From an uncultured Clostridia bacterium (lineage in GTDB: Bacteria; Bacillota; Clostridia; TANB77; CAG-508), in assembly GCA_934167965.1 (NCBI GenBank), contig CAKPMJ010000003.1, positions 186,001-250,000 of the forward strand: DNA of 64,000 nt, read 5' to 3'. Positions 53,382 through 63,033 of this stretch are shown piece after piece; positions within the stretch are counted from its first letter, which is position 1, and each line of letters starts with the position of its first letter. The translations under genes and the position numbers were made by a program. The notes beneath the pieces are model-generated. The model had not been told where the DNA came from and made no database searches. It saw nothing but the letters and a program-made list of their open reading frames with translations.

Positions 53382-53524
53382 TTTTTTATACCTCCTCTCA
53401 TATATTATTTCAATTTTTGCTCTTTTAATACTAGTTTATGAAAAACAAAAGATTTTTGACATCATTATTAATAATATTATATCACAAATTTTACATAATA
53501 TCAAATTTTTGCTTTTCTACCTAT

Positions 53525-53553
53525 TATATATACTTTTTATGAGTTTTTGTCAA
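53525..53553 (-). promoter_or_regulatory. promoter of the MazF-like toxin-antitoxin pair
   Basis: TTGACA (53548-53553), 17-bp spacer, TATATA (53525-53530), leaving a 140-bp leader. The rest of 53,382-53,637 shows no supportable gene. Confidence 0.55.
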
Positions 53554-53637
53554 TACATTTTTTAAAATTTGTACGACAATCGATTTCAATAGATTTTATT
53601 TGTTTTATAGTATGTTTTTACCTCTATAACGCAAAAA

Positions 53638-53674
53638 AATGGGTAGACTGAAAATTAATTCAATCTACCCATTT
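53638..53674 (-). terminator. terminator at the end of the prophage lysis genes
   Basis: AAATGGGTAGA / TCTACCCATTT stem followed on the minus strand by seven T, 87 bp past the lysin stop. Confidence 0.85.
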
Positions 53675-53760
53675 ACTTATTTGGTGGGACGGCGTACCCC
53701 ACATCTTTTTTAAGACCATCACTGGCATGATAGCTGCCACTTTCTATCCTCAAATATTAT

Positions 53761-54945
53761 TTATTTATATAAATTATTTTTTACATATGCTTTTCTTTTA
53801 GTTTCTTTTACTTGTACATAATCTACACTTTTAGAAATATTTTTCAATATTTTTATAGTAGTATTCCTTTTATATGTATATTTCTTTCCTTTTAAATTTG
53901 ATTTACTATATAGATAGCATTTAGTTTTTAGTTTCTTTGTTTTTCCCACTGTTGATTTTTTTACATTCTTAGTTGTTTTCTTTGTAGTAGTCTTTTTATT
54001 AGTTTTCTTTATTGCACTATCGTTACTGAATATCCAAAAGTTTTTATAATTTGCATATTTCTTGAAATTCTTTTCTGATACTTTTGCTATATTCCCATTT
54101 AATTTTACATTTGCTTTCTTTCTACTTGCTGTACTAAATTTTCCTTTGTACACATAAGGATCATATACTGTTATATTTTTATTTTTATCTGCAACTAATA
54201 CAATGTAATGTCCTGAACTTGTAAATAGTCCACTTCCGCAACTGGCAATTACAAAGTACTTATTACTTCCATCTTTTCTTGTCTGCTTTAAGTATTTAAT
54301 CATACTGTTAAAATTGTTTGTTGTATAGTATTCTTTAAAGTCAAAATAGTCTGCTACAAATGAATAAAAACTCCAAGCCGTTCCGCTATTTGCTGTTCTA
54401 TATCCATTATCTACACTTAATCCTGCCATTGTAGTAGGTAAGATTGCTCCCTTACTTGAACTAACTATCATTGCTGCGCTCGTTGGTCCACACGCACTGT
54501 TTTTCATTGTTTGTGTTTTGTTATTTGTACTAGAATACATCTTATTAGCCCATCTGCTATCTGCTTGCGAATAATATGTAAGACCTTGATATTTTCCTAA
54601 TAGTTTTAGTCCTTTTCTTACGTCTCCATTATAGCTTATATTTTCTTGTTCAACTTGTGCATCTGGCTCTAATTGTTCTTCTTCTAATTTTTGTTCTTCT
54701 TTTACACTTGATTTTATTACTTGTTTTGTTTCAAGTGTTTCATTCTTGTTAGCAGCCTCTTTTGTTTGAATAGACAACTCTTCTGTCTCTTCTGATACTA
54801 CTACATCTGTTATTGTTGTTATTGCTTCTGTTATTTTATTAGCATCTATTTCTCCTGTGTCTTTATATTTTACATATACTCCTAAAAGTATAGATATAGA
54901 TGTTAATATTGCAATTACCAAACTTATAATTTTTTTATTTTTCAT
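53761..54945 (-). CDS. prophage lysin: C39-fold peptidase with N-terminal membrane segment and C-terminal SH3-like domain
   Basis: 394 aa. N-terminal hydrophobic segment (ISLVIAILTSISILLGVYV) as in holins, a Glu-rich linker, then a papain-like C39 domain with C152 (SACGPTSA), H246 (SSGHYIVL) and D262 (VYDPYV). A Lys-rich linker leads to an SH3-like wall-binding end (CYLYSKSNL). It would cleave peptidoglycan cross-links; the N-terminal anchor or signal is not typical of a cytosolic endolysin. Confidence 0.78.
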   Translation of the reverse strand: MKNKKIISLVIAILTSISILLGVYVKYKDTGEIDANKITEAITTITDVVVSEETEELSIQTKEAANKNETLETKQVIKSSVKEEQKLEEEQLEPDAQVEQENISYNGDVRKGLKLLGKYQGLTYYSQADSRWANKMYSSTNNKTQTMKNSACGPTSAAMIVSSSKGAILPTTMAGLSVDNGYRTANSGTAWSFYSFVADYFDFKEYYTTNNFNSMIKYLKQTRKDGSNKYFVIASCGSGLFTSSGHYIVLVADKNKNITVYDPYVYKGKFSTASRKKANVKLNGNIAKVSEKNFKKYANYKNFWIFSNDSAIKKTNKKTTTKKTTKNVKKSTVGKTKKLKTKCYLYSKSNLKGKKYTYKRNTTIKILKNISKSVDYVQVKETKRKAYVKNNLYK

Positions 54946-54957
54946 TGTTTACCTCCT

Positions 54958-55393
54958 TCAATTTATAGCTTCTACAGTTATGTGTGTTCTTCCATTTGTT
55001 GACATTAAAATTGTACCTTCATATTGATACCCAGCTAATTCTATATAATCACTTTCTGTTACTTCCATAACAGCCTCTACATATAAACTTATATTATTTG
55101 CCGAGTTAGCATTATAATTTAAAACTTCTGCTATCGTTGTTCCATTTTTCTTTATAGCTATATTCATTGCTCCCGATTTAGTGTTGCTAAAATTTATTTG
55201 AGCAAATATTTTAACAGCATTTATATTTTCTCCAAGTACAATTCTATTATTTTGCAAAGTCAGCTTATCTCCTAATTTAAACATCTGTTTATCTAGTGGT
55301 ACTATAAATTCTCCCGCACTTGTTAAAGTATAGTTGTTAATCAATCCTGCAGAAACTATATTTTTTTGCATTTGATTTGTTAATTTTTCAACG

Positions 55394-55407
<14 letters not shown>
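54958..55407 (-). CDS. prophage structural protein, jelly-roll-like
   Basis: 149 aa, beta-rich (AGEFIVPLDKQMFKLGDKL, VKIFAQINFS, DYIELAGYQYEG), like C1q/TNF-type ends of tail fibres. AGGTGATG precedes the ATG. Probable receptor-binding or fibre tip. Confidence 0.55.
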
Positions 55408-55504
<97 letters not shown>

Positions 55505-55517
55505 AGTTATTCTCCTT

Positions 55518-55802
55518 TCAATCAATTACTTCAAACTTTTCTACTCTTTTTACAATATCTTCTACAAAAGAATTTCCTTTCATTCTAAAATATATCTCTG
55601 AACTGTATTTAATACTTTGTAATTGATAATGCGTAATTTGTTTTTTGTCTTTACATCTGTCATAAACAGACAGTATATCATTTCTTAAGCTGCATTTCAT
55701 TGCATCTATCATTAATAAAATTATCTTAATTATTGAAATTAAAATAGTGCAGACAAATACTATCTGCACCCAAAATGTTTTTATAAAATTTAATATTTCC
55801 AA
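55518..55802 (-). CDS. holin-like membrane protein
   Basis: 94 aa. One strong N-terminal helix (IVFVCTILISIIKIILLMI), then a basic cytosolic part (KCSLRNDILSVYDRCKDKKQ). The size and the place next to the lysin fit a single-helix holin of Gram-positive phages. Confidence 0.6.
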   Translation of the reverse strand: MEILNFIKTFWVQIVFVCTILISIIKIILLMIDAMKCSLRNDILSVYDRCKDKKQITHYQLQSIKYSSEIYFRMKGNSFVEDIVKRVEKFEVID

Positions 55803-55811
55803 ATATTACAC

Positions 55812-56195
55812 CTACTTCCATTTACCAATTGCAATTATATCTAGCAATATTGAGACCGTTTTTGACGTCCCGGAGCAAAGAACAATTTTGGCAATATGTG
55901 AAAGTGAATTGTCATATATCCCTTCAATCCAACAGCCATTTGCTGAGGCTACTTGTAGACTTAAAATTGGGTTTTCTCCAACGAAACTTTGAGCATAATT
56001 GCCCAGATCTATGTTTGTAGAACCGCTGTCATATAAAACACCCCACGTTGCTGTAAGTGGTATATCGCTTAAAGATACTCTTTTTGTACATATCATTTTA
56101 CCGCTTCCATACTTTATATAGCTTCCATTCTCGTTTGATCCTTCTTCAACTATTGCTCCAAACTTATTCATTATTTCTTCATAATCAGCTTTCAT
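55812..56195 (-). CDS. prophage hypothetical structural protein, 127 aa
   Basis: Mixed beta protein (ICTKRVSLSDIPLTATWG, NPILSLQVASANGCWIEG) between the baseplate genes and the holin. AGAGGAGTG precedes the ATG; overlaps the upstream gene by 11 bp. Likely tail tip or fibre. Confidence 0.5.
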   Translation of the reverse strand: MKADYEEIMNKFGAIVEEGSNENGSYIKYGSGKMICTKRVSLSDIPLTATWGVLYDSGSTNIDLGNYAQSFVGENPILSLQVASANGCWIEGIYDNSLSHIAKIVLCSGTSKTVSILLDIIAIGKWK

Positions 56196-56574
56196 TGCTA
56201 TACACTCCTCTCACAACAAATTTTATAACTCTGTCGATTGGTACTGCTTGTCCCCAATTGTAAAACTGAATCTTGTTCGATATTGTTCCTGCCGTTCCCA
56301 CTTCTTTATAGTGTACATCTTTTATTAAATTCTCACCTTGATAAAATACATCCAGACTATTGTTTCCTACTTTATAGTAACACGGTATCTCATAGTCTGT
56401 GTTTTCTGCTATTGTTTCTGTTGTTGTTACTATATAAGTGCTAACTGTAAGTTCTTTTGCATTTTCATTTACAACTTCTTTTATCTCATTGATATTTTCA
56501 GCTGTTATCTTGTACTGTTCCTCTTCGCTTGAAACTTTTTTTGTTATTTTATTAATAAATGTTATTAACTTCAT
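56185..56574 (-). CDS. prophage baseplate/tail-tip protein, 129 aa
   Basis: N-terminal helix/coiled coil (EEEQYKITAENINEIKEVVNE) and beta-rich C-terminal half (YKVGNNSLDVFYQGE). Overlaps both neighbours by a few bases. Confidence 0.5.
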   Translation of the reverse strand: MKLITFINKITKKVSSEEEQYKITAENINEIKEVVNENAKELTVSTYIVTTTETIAENTDYEIPCYYKVGNNSLDVFYQGENLIKDVHYKEVGTAGTISNKIQFYNWGQAVPIDRVIKFVVRGVYSNES

Positions 56575-58397
56575 TGTGAGCCTCCTTTTTTATATCCCAA
56601 CACATTTAATGTTGCTCTGCAACATCCCGTTTGTTTTGCTAGTGTTGGGCTAAAATTGTCATCGTTTATGTCTTGCACCCAATCAGGTATAGTATTTTTT
56701 GAACGTATTTGTAGTATAATAATCTTTCCTTTTTCAATATATTCTGATAGATCTATACTTGTTTTACTCTCCAGCTTTTGACTTTCATCAGTTGGTGTAG
56801 ATGGCGTATATCCATTTTCTCCAAATGCTTGCTCAATCTCTTCATCTGGATAATATCCAGATATCTCACTTTCGCTATTCCATTCTATATTTTGATGAAA
56901 TTCTTCTGTTTCTTGACTTATGTATAATCCTATATTTCGAGAATATCCCCAATATGTATTGTTATTATGTGTATACTTTATTGGACAATGTTGCAATGTT
57001 ATATAAGCTCTCTCTATAGTAAAATCGCTTGGAATAATAACAGGTATATCAATTTTAAAATATCCATCAAAGTTTCCAGAAACTTCCGCCCAATACCCCA
57101 TTTGTTTCCATTCTAAAGAGTTAAATTGCAAATTAGACATTAAGCCATTTTTATTTACAATATCTTGTCCCTCTTTATCATGTATACCATCTTCATCTAT
57201 TGTTACATTTCCAGTCTGCATTTTTACATTCCCTGTGTTTTCATTTATTGTTAGATTTGATTTTTTATTTATAATTGGTATTACCTCATTCTTACTTGCT
57301 TTTTCTTCAACTTGTCCTCTTAGAATTCTCATCCTTGTTGCATATGATAAAGTTGAGCCTACTGTAGTTTCTTTCTTCTTTTGAACCTCTATATTACTTG
57401 TGATTGTTGCTTTGAATTTTCGCAAATACTCCATATCACCTTGGTATACAATCTTTTTATCTCCTATTTTCATTATATCGCCCACATCAATTGCAGGATC
57501 AATTATTGTGCTTCCTTCAAATCCATAAATTTCTAGATCTTTTACTTGATTATATACTTTCTTTAATTGCTCTTCTGTCTTTATATATAAATTATTAGGA
57601 TCTATTTCTATGTTTGTTCCTACTACCGAATTATTATATAAACTTGATTCAAGTACACAATCTAAATACACACCATCAACTGTAGTATCTGAAATGTAAT
57701 AAGTTTTTTCTTCATTATTAAAAGTTACTTCGTTACATCTAAATTTTTCTCCCCAATTAAAATTTTGAAAATATCCTATATCAAAATCTATTACTGTCTC
57801 TCCTATTTTTTTTATATAAAGTTTTCCATCTCTTCCAATACATGCAAAACCTCCTGCTTGTTCGGCTATATACCCTACCATTTGTCTTGCTGTTAAAGTA
57901 TCGTCATATTCACTAATAATTACATCATTATTAATAAATGATACTGATCCAAGTTCAACTCCACATGCCTTACATAAATAAACTAATAGTTCTGCTGTAG
58001 TGCATGGCAATATTTCTTTTGCATTTATTATTCTTTCAAATTGCAACATATAATCTACTGCTTGAATAGTTACTGTATTGTCATCATTTTTCTTTATATC
58101 TTCTAATACAAAATATCCAATAGGAACAATCTCATCATTGCCATTTATTCTAATTCCACTTTCAATATAAAAGTTTTCGTAAGTTTCTGGTAATGATTGT
58201 TGGCCTATCCTCATTTCTATTTTTCTTGACTCTGTACTACCTAATGAAACTTTATTTTCTGAAAGAGCATTTCCTGATACCATAAATGAAGCTATGTGTT
58301 CTGGACTAACCTCATTTTCTTCTATATATATTTTTAGTAAGTGCTGTGTTCCTTCTGCATATACTAAGTTTTTATACTCTTGACTTGTTTGATACAT
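56571..58397 (-). CDS. prophage tail hub / minor structural protein
   Basis: 608 aa. N-terminal half resembles the baseplate hub family: YFVLEDIKKNDDNTVTIQA, ELLVYLCKACGVELG, GYIAEQAGGFACIGRDGKLYI. The middle has a triple-repeat beta region (NGKVKMQTGNVTI-like) and the end is beta-rich. It follows the distal tail gene. Confidence 0.72.
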   Translation of the reverse strand: MYQTSQEYKNLVYAEGTQHLLKIYIEENEVSPEHIASFMVSGNALSENKVSLGSTESRKIEMRIGQQSLPETYENFYIESGIRINGNDEIVPIGYFVLEDIKKNDDNTVTIQAVDYMLQFERIINAKEILPCTTAELLVYLCKACGVELGSVSFINNDVIISEYDDTLTARQMVGYIAEQAGGFACIGRDGKLYIKKIGETVIDFDIGYFQNFNWGEKFRCNEVTFNNEEKTYYISDTTVDGVYLDCVLESSLYNNSVVGTNIEIDPNNLYIKTEEQLKKVYNQVKDLEIYGFEGSTIIDPAIDVGDIMKIGDKKIVYQGDMEYLRKFKATITSNIEVQKKKETTVGSTLSYATRMRILRGQVEEKASKNEVIPIINKKSNLTINENTGNVKMQTGNVTIDEDGIHDKEGQDIVNKNGLMSNLQFNSLEWKQMGYWAEVSGNFDGYFKIDIPVIIPSDFTIERAYITLQHCPIKYTHNNNTYWGYSRNIGLYISQETEEFHQNIEWNSESEISGYYPDEEIEQAFGENGYTPSTPTDESQKLESKTSIDLSEYIEKGKIIILQIRSKNTIPDWVQDINDDNFSPTLAKQTGCCRATLNVLGYKKGGSQ

Positions 58398-58407
58398 TTA
58401 GCACCTC

Positions 58408-58824
58408 CTATGAATTTGCGTTATTTACAGTTGTCTTTTGAGCTTGTGTTAATTCTTTTTGCATCAAATTAAAAGACACTTTCCATTTTGATTTGGAAGT
58501 GTCTTCATCTTTTCCTGTGCAATGCATTTCGCTTGTTCTTTTACTTACTCTAAATTTAGCATTTTCTAACATACCACCTTGAACTGATGGGCATTTTACA
58601 GTTACTATAAGAGGATTTCTATATGTCAACTGTAGCAACTGCTCCGCTTCTTGTTCTGTTAGATAATCCCATGTCATCTCTAACTTTAACATCCCTACGG
58701 CAATGGGGTTGTCTATTAATGCTCCCGTCACTTTAGATGTGTAACTATCATTATCCGTATCTTCTATATTATCTTTATATGTGCTTGGGGTTTTTTGAAC
58801 AACCCCATCTACTTTCCACAACAT
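58408..58824 (-). CDS. prophage distal tail protein (DUF6711-like)
   Basis: 138 aa: MLWKVDGVVQKTPSTYKDNI opening and KLEMTWDYLTEQEAEQLL, as in DUF6711 phage proteins. Ten bases separate it from the hub gene. Confidence 0.7.
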   Translation of the reverse strand: MLWKVDGVVQKTPSTYKDNIEDTDNDSYTSKVTGALIDNPIAVGMLKLEMTWDYLTEQEAEQLLQLTYRNPLIVTVKCPSVQGGMLENAKFRVSKRTSEMHCTGKDEDTSKSKWKVSFNLMQKELTQAQKTTVNNANS

Positions 58825-58827
58825 ACT

Positions 58828-61443
58828 TTATCCTCCTACCAATGCTTCTATTCCTTTTCCCGTTCTTCTTCTTTTGTCTCTTAATTCATCTAACAATATT
58901 TGTCCTAATCTTTGATTTCCAACATTTACAGTTAAATATATTGGTCTATCATTGTTATTTCCTAAATCAGCATCGTCTAATGCACTTCTCATTGTTTCAT
59001 ACATTACATTTTTAGGTGCTGTTATTTCTGGGTTATTGCTTGCTCCTGAATACTCTCCAAATATTGCCAAAGTTTTTTCATAAGCTACATTTCCCTTTGC
59101 AAGTTTTGGGATTTGTGGTACATTAATCGTTGGCAATCCACTAAAAGGTCTTGCTCCAAGAATATTGACGTTTTTTATTGTATTTAATGCACTATTTATT
59201 TTATCAAAAGGAACTTTTATAACTTTGTTTATTCCTGTAATCAAGCTGTTTACTATCTTTTTAAAAGTAGATGCAATTCCATCTTTTATTCCGCTAAATA
59301 CTTTTCCACCTTTTGAAAATACATTCTTCACATTATTCCATGCTTTAGAGAATTTACCTTTAAACCAGTCTGGAATTGAACTAAATACAGATTTTATCGT
59401 TGATACAACATTTTTAAAATGTGATCTTATTGTACTAATTTTAAAATTGTCTTTTATTTTGCTTACAGTTTCTTTAAATTTTGTACCTATATTATTTTTT
59501 AAATCTGTAAATATCTGCTTTACTTTGCCCCAAATTCCTTTAATTCCATTTTTAAATCCATCAATCAAATATCCACCCATCTGCATCATTACTGTCGATG
59601 GAGAATGTATACCAAAAGCATTTTTAAATCCATCAATGAAAGGTTTGAATATATTGCTATATATCCAATTTCCTATTCCTGCAATAGCATCTATTATTCC
59701 TTTAAATATTCCCTGTACAATATTTCCTCCTGCCTCTTCTATTTTCGTTTGGAAATATCCTTTTACTGATTGAATGACATCTCCTATTAAAGTTGCCAAA
59801 AAGGCTGTTGCTCCACCTAGTGCTGCACCAATTCCTCTAAACATAGCCTGTATTATCCCACTCCAATCTATGTTCTTAACAAAATCTTGAAGTTTCTTTG
59901 CTATTTGTCCCCAGTCTATACCTTCTATTGCTGTATATATTGTAGTCAATGTTCCTTTTATTCCATCTCCCAATGTCTTGCCTGCAGTCTTCCAATCAAC
60001 ATTATCAAAAAATCCATTCACTCGATCGCTAATGGCTTTTCCAAATTGTTTCCAATCAAATGTAGTCACGAAACTATATCCAAAATAAATTACCGTATTT
60101 AATCCTTGTGCGAATGTATTTCCTACCTCATACCAATCTGTTGTTGCTATAAATCCATTTAAGAATTGAGCTATATTAGTTCCAATCTTTCTTGCACCAT
60201 CTTGTATTCTATCCCAAGGTATATTTGCCATAGCCTCATTTAACTTTTGCCCGATTGTCGCTCCTACTTCATACCAATTTCCATTTTTTATAGCATCTAT
60301 AATACTGTTAGTAGTATTATCCATTTGAGATAAGTCAAAATTTGGGCTTGTATTTCCGCTTCCACTATCTGAATTTCCATTGCTATTAGAAATGTTATTT
60401 ATTTCATTATGGACTCCTGTTAATTGCTTTGTCTCGTTTTTTGCCTTCTTTGCACTTCCTGCCATTTTCTCATAAGACTTAGCACTAGCATTTGCAAATA
60501 TATTTACTCCTGTTAAAGCATAAGCAACGCTTTGTATTGCTTTCATTAGTTGATATACTAAGTTCGTTACAAACTGTATTATTGGAGCTAATGCACTGCC
60601 CATTGCATACTTCATATACTCAATATTTGCACTTAGTTGTTTTGCTCCTGCATTTTGACTAGATAACCAACTAGATGCACAATTGCTCAAAATACTGTAT
60701 ATACCTCTCAACGAAAAAAGAGCTAAGGCATATCTTAACACATGACCTAACCCTTGTTTTATACTTTTTCCCATACCCTGTACATTATTTGTAATATTTT
60801 GAGTTATTTTGGGCAATCCTTTAAAACTATTCTCTATACTTGTTACACTTGGTTTAGCTTGTTCCAGTTTCTGTTTAAACATTCCAAAAAAACTACTTAA
60901 TTTGCTTTGACTGCTTGCTGTCTGTGAGATTTGATTTTTTAATTCTTTCATTTTCGCCTTAGCGTTTATAATTTTTTGGCTATAATATTCAATTTCTTGT
61001 GTTGCTATCTGTTCTTTATCACTTAAATTAACGTATTGTTTATTATCTGATAATTTATCTGGTGATATTTTATAATATGGTTCGTTTGCTATTTTATCTA
61101 GCTTTGGAGTTATTACATTCAATTTTATTCGTCGGGCATTTATTTTTTCATTTAAACTATCAATTTGCTTTTGTAATTGTGTTATCTGTTTTTCTGCTTC
61201 TTTATTATTTACTTTTATTGCTACTTCATTGTTTGTGTTACTTTTTCTAAAGTCTTGTAATCTCTTTTTCATAACTTGTACTGCTTGTTGCACTTTATCT
61301 TGCATATTTTTTACATTTACTTTTGAAAACGACTCTTGTACTTGTTTCAATTGTTCTTTTATAGCAGGAACAATCTTCTTAAATTCTTTTAATGCTTCTT
61401 CAACTTTCGCAGTTACAATAATTTCAATTTCTTCTGCTGTCAT
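58828..61443 (-). CDS. prophage tape measure protein
   Basis: 871 aa. Coiled-coil N-terminus (30-120), several hydrophobic stretches (about 235-255, 290-310, 540-560), repeated GDWYEVG/TDWYEVG and WKQFGKAISD-type units with Trp, and a C-terminal globular part. It sets tail length and enters the cell envelope. AAGGGGGA precedes the ATG. Confidence 0.88.
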   Translation of the reverse strand: MTAEEIEIIVTAKVEEALKEFKKIVPAIKEQLKQVQESFSKVNVKNMQDKVQQAVQVMKKRLQDFRKSNTNNEVAIKVNNKEAEKQITQLQKQIDSLNEKINARRIKLNVITPKLDKIANEPYYKISPDKLSDNKQYVNLSDKEQIATQEIEYYSQKIINAKAKMKELKNQISQTASSQSKLSSFFGMFKQKLEQAKPSVTSIENSFKGLPKITQNITNNVQGMGKSIKQGLGHVLRYALALFSLRGIYSILSNCASSWLSSQNAGAKQLSANIEYMKYAMGSALAPIIQFVTNLVYQLMKAIQSVAYALTGVNIFANASAKSYEKMAGSAKKAKNETKQLTGVHNEINNISNSNGNSDSGSGNTSPNFDLSQMDNTTNSIIDAIKNGNWYEVGATIGQKLNEAMANIPWDRIQDGARKIGTNIAQFLNGFIATTDWYEVGNTFAQGLNTVIYFGYSFVTTFDWKQFGKAISDRVNGFFDNVDWKTAGKTLGDGIKGTLTTIYTAIEGIDWGQIAKKLQDFVKNIDWSGIIQAMFRGIGAALGGATAFLATLIGDVIQSVKGYFQTKIEEAGGNIVQGIFKGIIDAIAGIGNWIYSNIFKPFIDGFKNAFGIHSPSTVMMQMGGYLIDGFKNGIKGIWGKVKQIFTDLKNNIGTKFKETVSKIKDNFKISTIRSHFKNVVSTIKSVFSSIPDWFKGKFSKAWNNVKNVFSKGGKVFSGIKDGIASTFKKIVNSLITGINKVIKVPFDKINSALNTIKNVNILGARPFSGLPTINVPQIPKLAKGNVAYEKTLAIFGEYSGASNNPEITAPKNVMYETMRSALDDADLGNNNDRPIYLTVNVGNQRLGQILLDELRDKRRRTGKGIEALVGG

Positions 61444-61519
61444 TTAAAAATCCCCCTTCCTTATTTTTTATTTTTATTATATAATCTACATATCTAATTA
61501 TAGAGAGGTGGTGTAAATA

Positions 61520-61699
61520 ATGAACAATGAAACAACTGCTCACAATATTGCAAGTATAGCTTCTAAATTATATTTTACAAATGATGATATTCTTAAATAC
61601 AAAATTGATTTTAATGGATATACAAAATTTGTTGATGATTTGACAAACAAATATACAGAAGCCTATAACCAAGTTATTAAAAATTTACCAAATTTATAA
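61520..61699 (+). CDS. hypothetical protein, 59 aa, opposite to the phage genes
   Basis: MNNETTAHNIASIASKLYFT start, ends KNLPNL. GAGAGGTGGTG precedes the ATG and a terminator follows, so this is a real expression unit. Family not recognised; its orientation against the late genes suggests a lysogenic (moron-type) gene. Confidence 0.65.
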   Translation: MNNETTAHNIASIASKLYFTNDDILKYKIDFNGYTKFVDDLTNKYTEAYNQVIKNLPNL

Positions 61700-61706
61700 C
61701 ATATAT

Positions 61707-61737
61707 AAAAAGCGCCAGTTTATACTGATGCTTTTTT
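61707..61737 (+). terminator. terminator of the 59-aa gene
   Basis: AAAAGC / GCTTTT and CAGT / ACTG stems with a small loop, ending in six T. Confidence 0.7.
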
Positions 61738-61747
61738 ACATAAAAAA

Positions 61748-61769
61748 AACACCTACCTAAGTAAGTGTT
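61748..61769 (-). terminator. terminator of the zinc-ribbon phage gene
   Basis: AACACTTAC / GTAGGTGTT (one wobble), followed by eight T on the minus strand. Confidence 0.75.
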
Positions 61770-61796
61770 CTTTTATGTTTCATTTTTGCTATATCT

Positions 61797-62084
61797 TTAT
61801 CTAAATATACTTATAGGAGCAGAACCCATTTTTCCTTTCTTTATCATCCATGTATTTCCACAATTTTGGCATACTCCCATAGTAGAATTTATTGTTTTAG
61901 TTTTATTTGTTCCTTTAGATTTTTTCCAAAACAAATTAGATATGCCTAATGTACACAAAGCTGTAAGTCCTCTTGCACTGTTATTTATATGGCCTCCAAA
62001 TCCAATACCCTTTTTATTAGTTTGTTGACCTTCTTCAACAACTTGAACTTGAACATTTTCACTTCCACATTTTGGACATTTCAT
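61797..62084 (-). CDS. zinc-ribbon protein with a possible hydrophobic middle
   Basis: 95 aa. CPKC at the start and CQNC near the end, with GIGFGGHINNSARGLTALCTLG between. AAGGAGATG precedes the ATG. It sits between two terminators and the tail chaperones; a lysogenic extra gene is possible. Function unknown. Confidence 0.6.
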   Translation of the reverse strand: MKCPKCGSENVQVQVVEEGQQTNKKGIGFGGHINNSARGLTALCTLGISNLFWKKSKGTNKTKTINSTMGVCQNCGNTWMIKKGKMGSAPISIFR

Positions 62085-62206
62085 AATAATACATCTCCTT
62101 TTATTTTTATAAAAAGAGTATACTACACTTATACCAAAAATACAACAAAAATGTACAAAATTCTCTATTTTATTTCATTTTTAACATTATTACTTTGATT
62201 TGAATA

Positions 62207-62500
62207 TTATCCTTTCATAATTCTTCTTTGTTCTTCTAATGACTGTTCTTGTTCTTCAAACAAATTAGGATAACTGTCTCTAACTAGAATTATTCTTGCA
62301 TTTTGATTCATACAATCTCCTGCTATTAGTTTATTCGTTACCGCTTCTTGTAAATTTATTTCTTTTTTTAAGTCATCTGTAGTTTTTACTAGATTAACTT
62401 CACAATATACTTTTATTTCAGAATACCTACTATTCCAAAATTCATTTGGTTTCATTCCAAAATAATATGCTAGTGGTTCTGTAGCAAAAATTAACTCCAC
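62207..62500 (-). CDS. tail assembly chaperone, T part (probable -1 frameshift product)
   Basis: 97 codons from GTG at 62500; no ribosome site precedes that codon. The frame stays open upstream into the end of the previous gene, in the -1 frame, as in gpG-gpGT pairs. FATEPLAYYFGMKPNEFWN resembles second chaperone parts. Confidence 0.6.
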   Translation of the reverse strand: MELIFATEPLAYYFGMKPNEFWNSRYSEIKVYCEVNLVKTTDDLKKEINLQEAVTNKLIAGDCMNQNARIILVRDSYPNLFEEQEQSLEEQRRIMKG

Positions 62501-62538
62501 AATATTTTCAGAGTTTCTTATTTTATTAATTATATCAT

Positions 62539-62985
62539 CTAGTCCTTGTATTCTTGAATTTCTACCGAAACTATATTTTCTATTGCTTTCTCTGCTGATG
62601 TTTTTACTATTTTGTCCATATCTATAGTTGACAATGGATTTGACATCATTTCTGCTAGCTCCTTCTTGTTCATTTTCTTCTTGAAAAAACCCTCTTCATT
62701 CAATGCCTCTGCAATCATTTTGTATAAATCATTTACAGTTATTCCTTCTGTTCTGCAATCATCCATAAAGTCATACACTTCATCTGATGATTTAAAAGCA
62801 CTCTTACCATCTTCATTTTCTGCTAATTTAAATATTATCTTTGAAAGTGCTTCCATATCTAATATAGCATATGCTTTTGTAAATACTTCCTCAAAGTTTT
62901 TGTTTTTTAGTAGATTAGCTAAGTCTACTATTTTTCTTGTTTTTAGTACTAAATTAATTGTTTTACTTTTTGTTTCTATTATCAT
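62539..62985 (-). CDS. tail assembly chaperone, G part
   Basis: 148 aa, helical: RKIVDLANLLKNKNFEEV and the acidic middle, with KKMNKKELAEMMSNPL. AAAGGAGAG precedes the ATG. Lies between the major tail protein and the tape measure, the standard place for these chaperones. Confidence 0.72.
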   Translation of the reverse strand: MIIETKSKTINLVLKTRKIVDLANLLKNKNFEEVFTKAYAILDMEALSKIIFKLAENEDGKSAFKSSDEVYDFMDDCRTEGITVNDLYKMIAEALNEEGFFKKKMNKKELAEMMSNPLSTIDMDKIVKTSAEKAIENIVSVEIQEYKD

Positions 62986-63007
62986 TTTTTTCTCTCCTTT
63001 GCAAAAG

Positions 63008-63031
63008 AGAGAAGACTGAAAAGTCTTCTCT
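63008..63031 (-). terminator. partial terminator after the major tail protein gene
   Basis: AGAGAAGACT / AGTCTTCTCT perfect stem with a 4-nt loop and a weak CTTTTGC tail; it would raise major tail protein mRNA over downstream genes. Confidence 0.6.
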
Positions 63032-63033
63032 TA

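Noticed and set aside
53660..53740. 26-codon ORF after the lysin gene, starting at GTG after GAGGATAG
   Set aside because: It ends in the loop of the terminator stem and overlaps a short hairpin; probably part of the 3' untranslated region.
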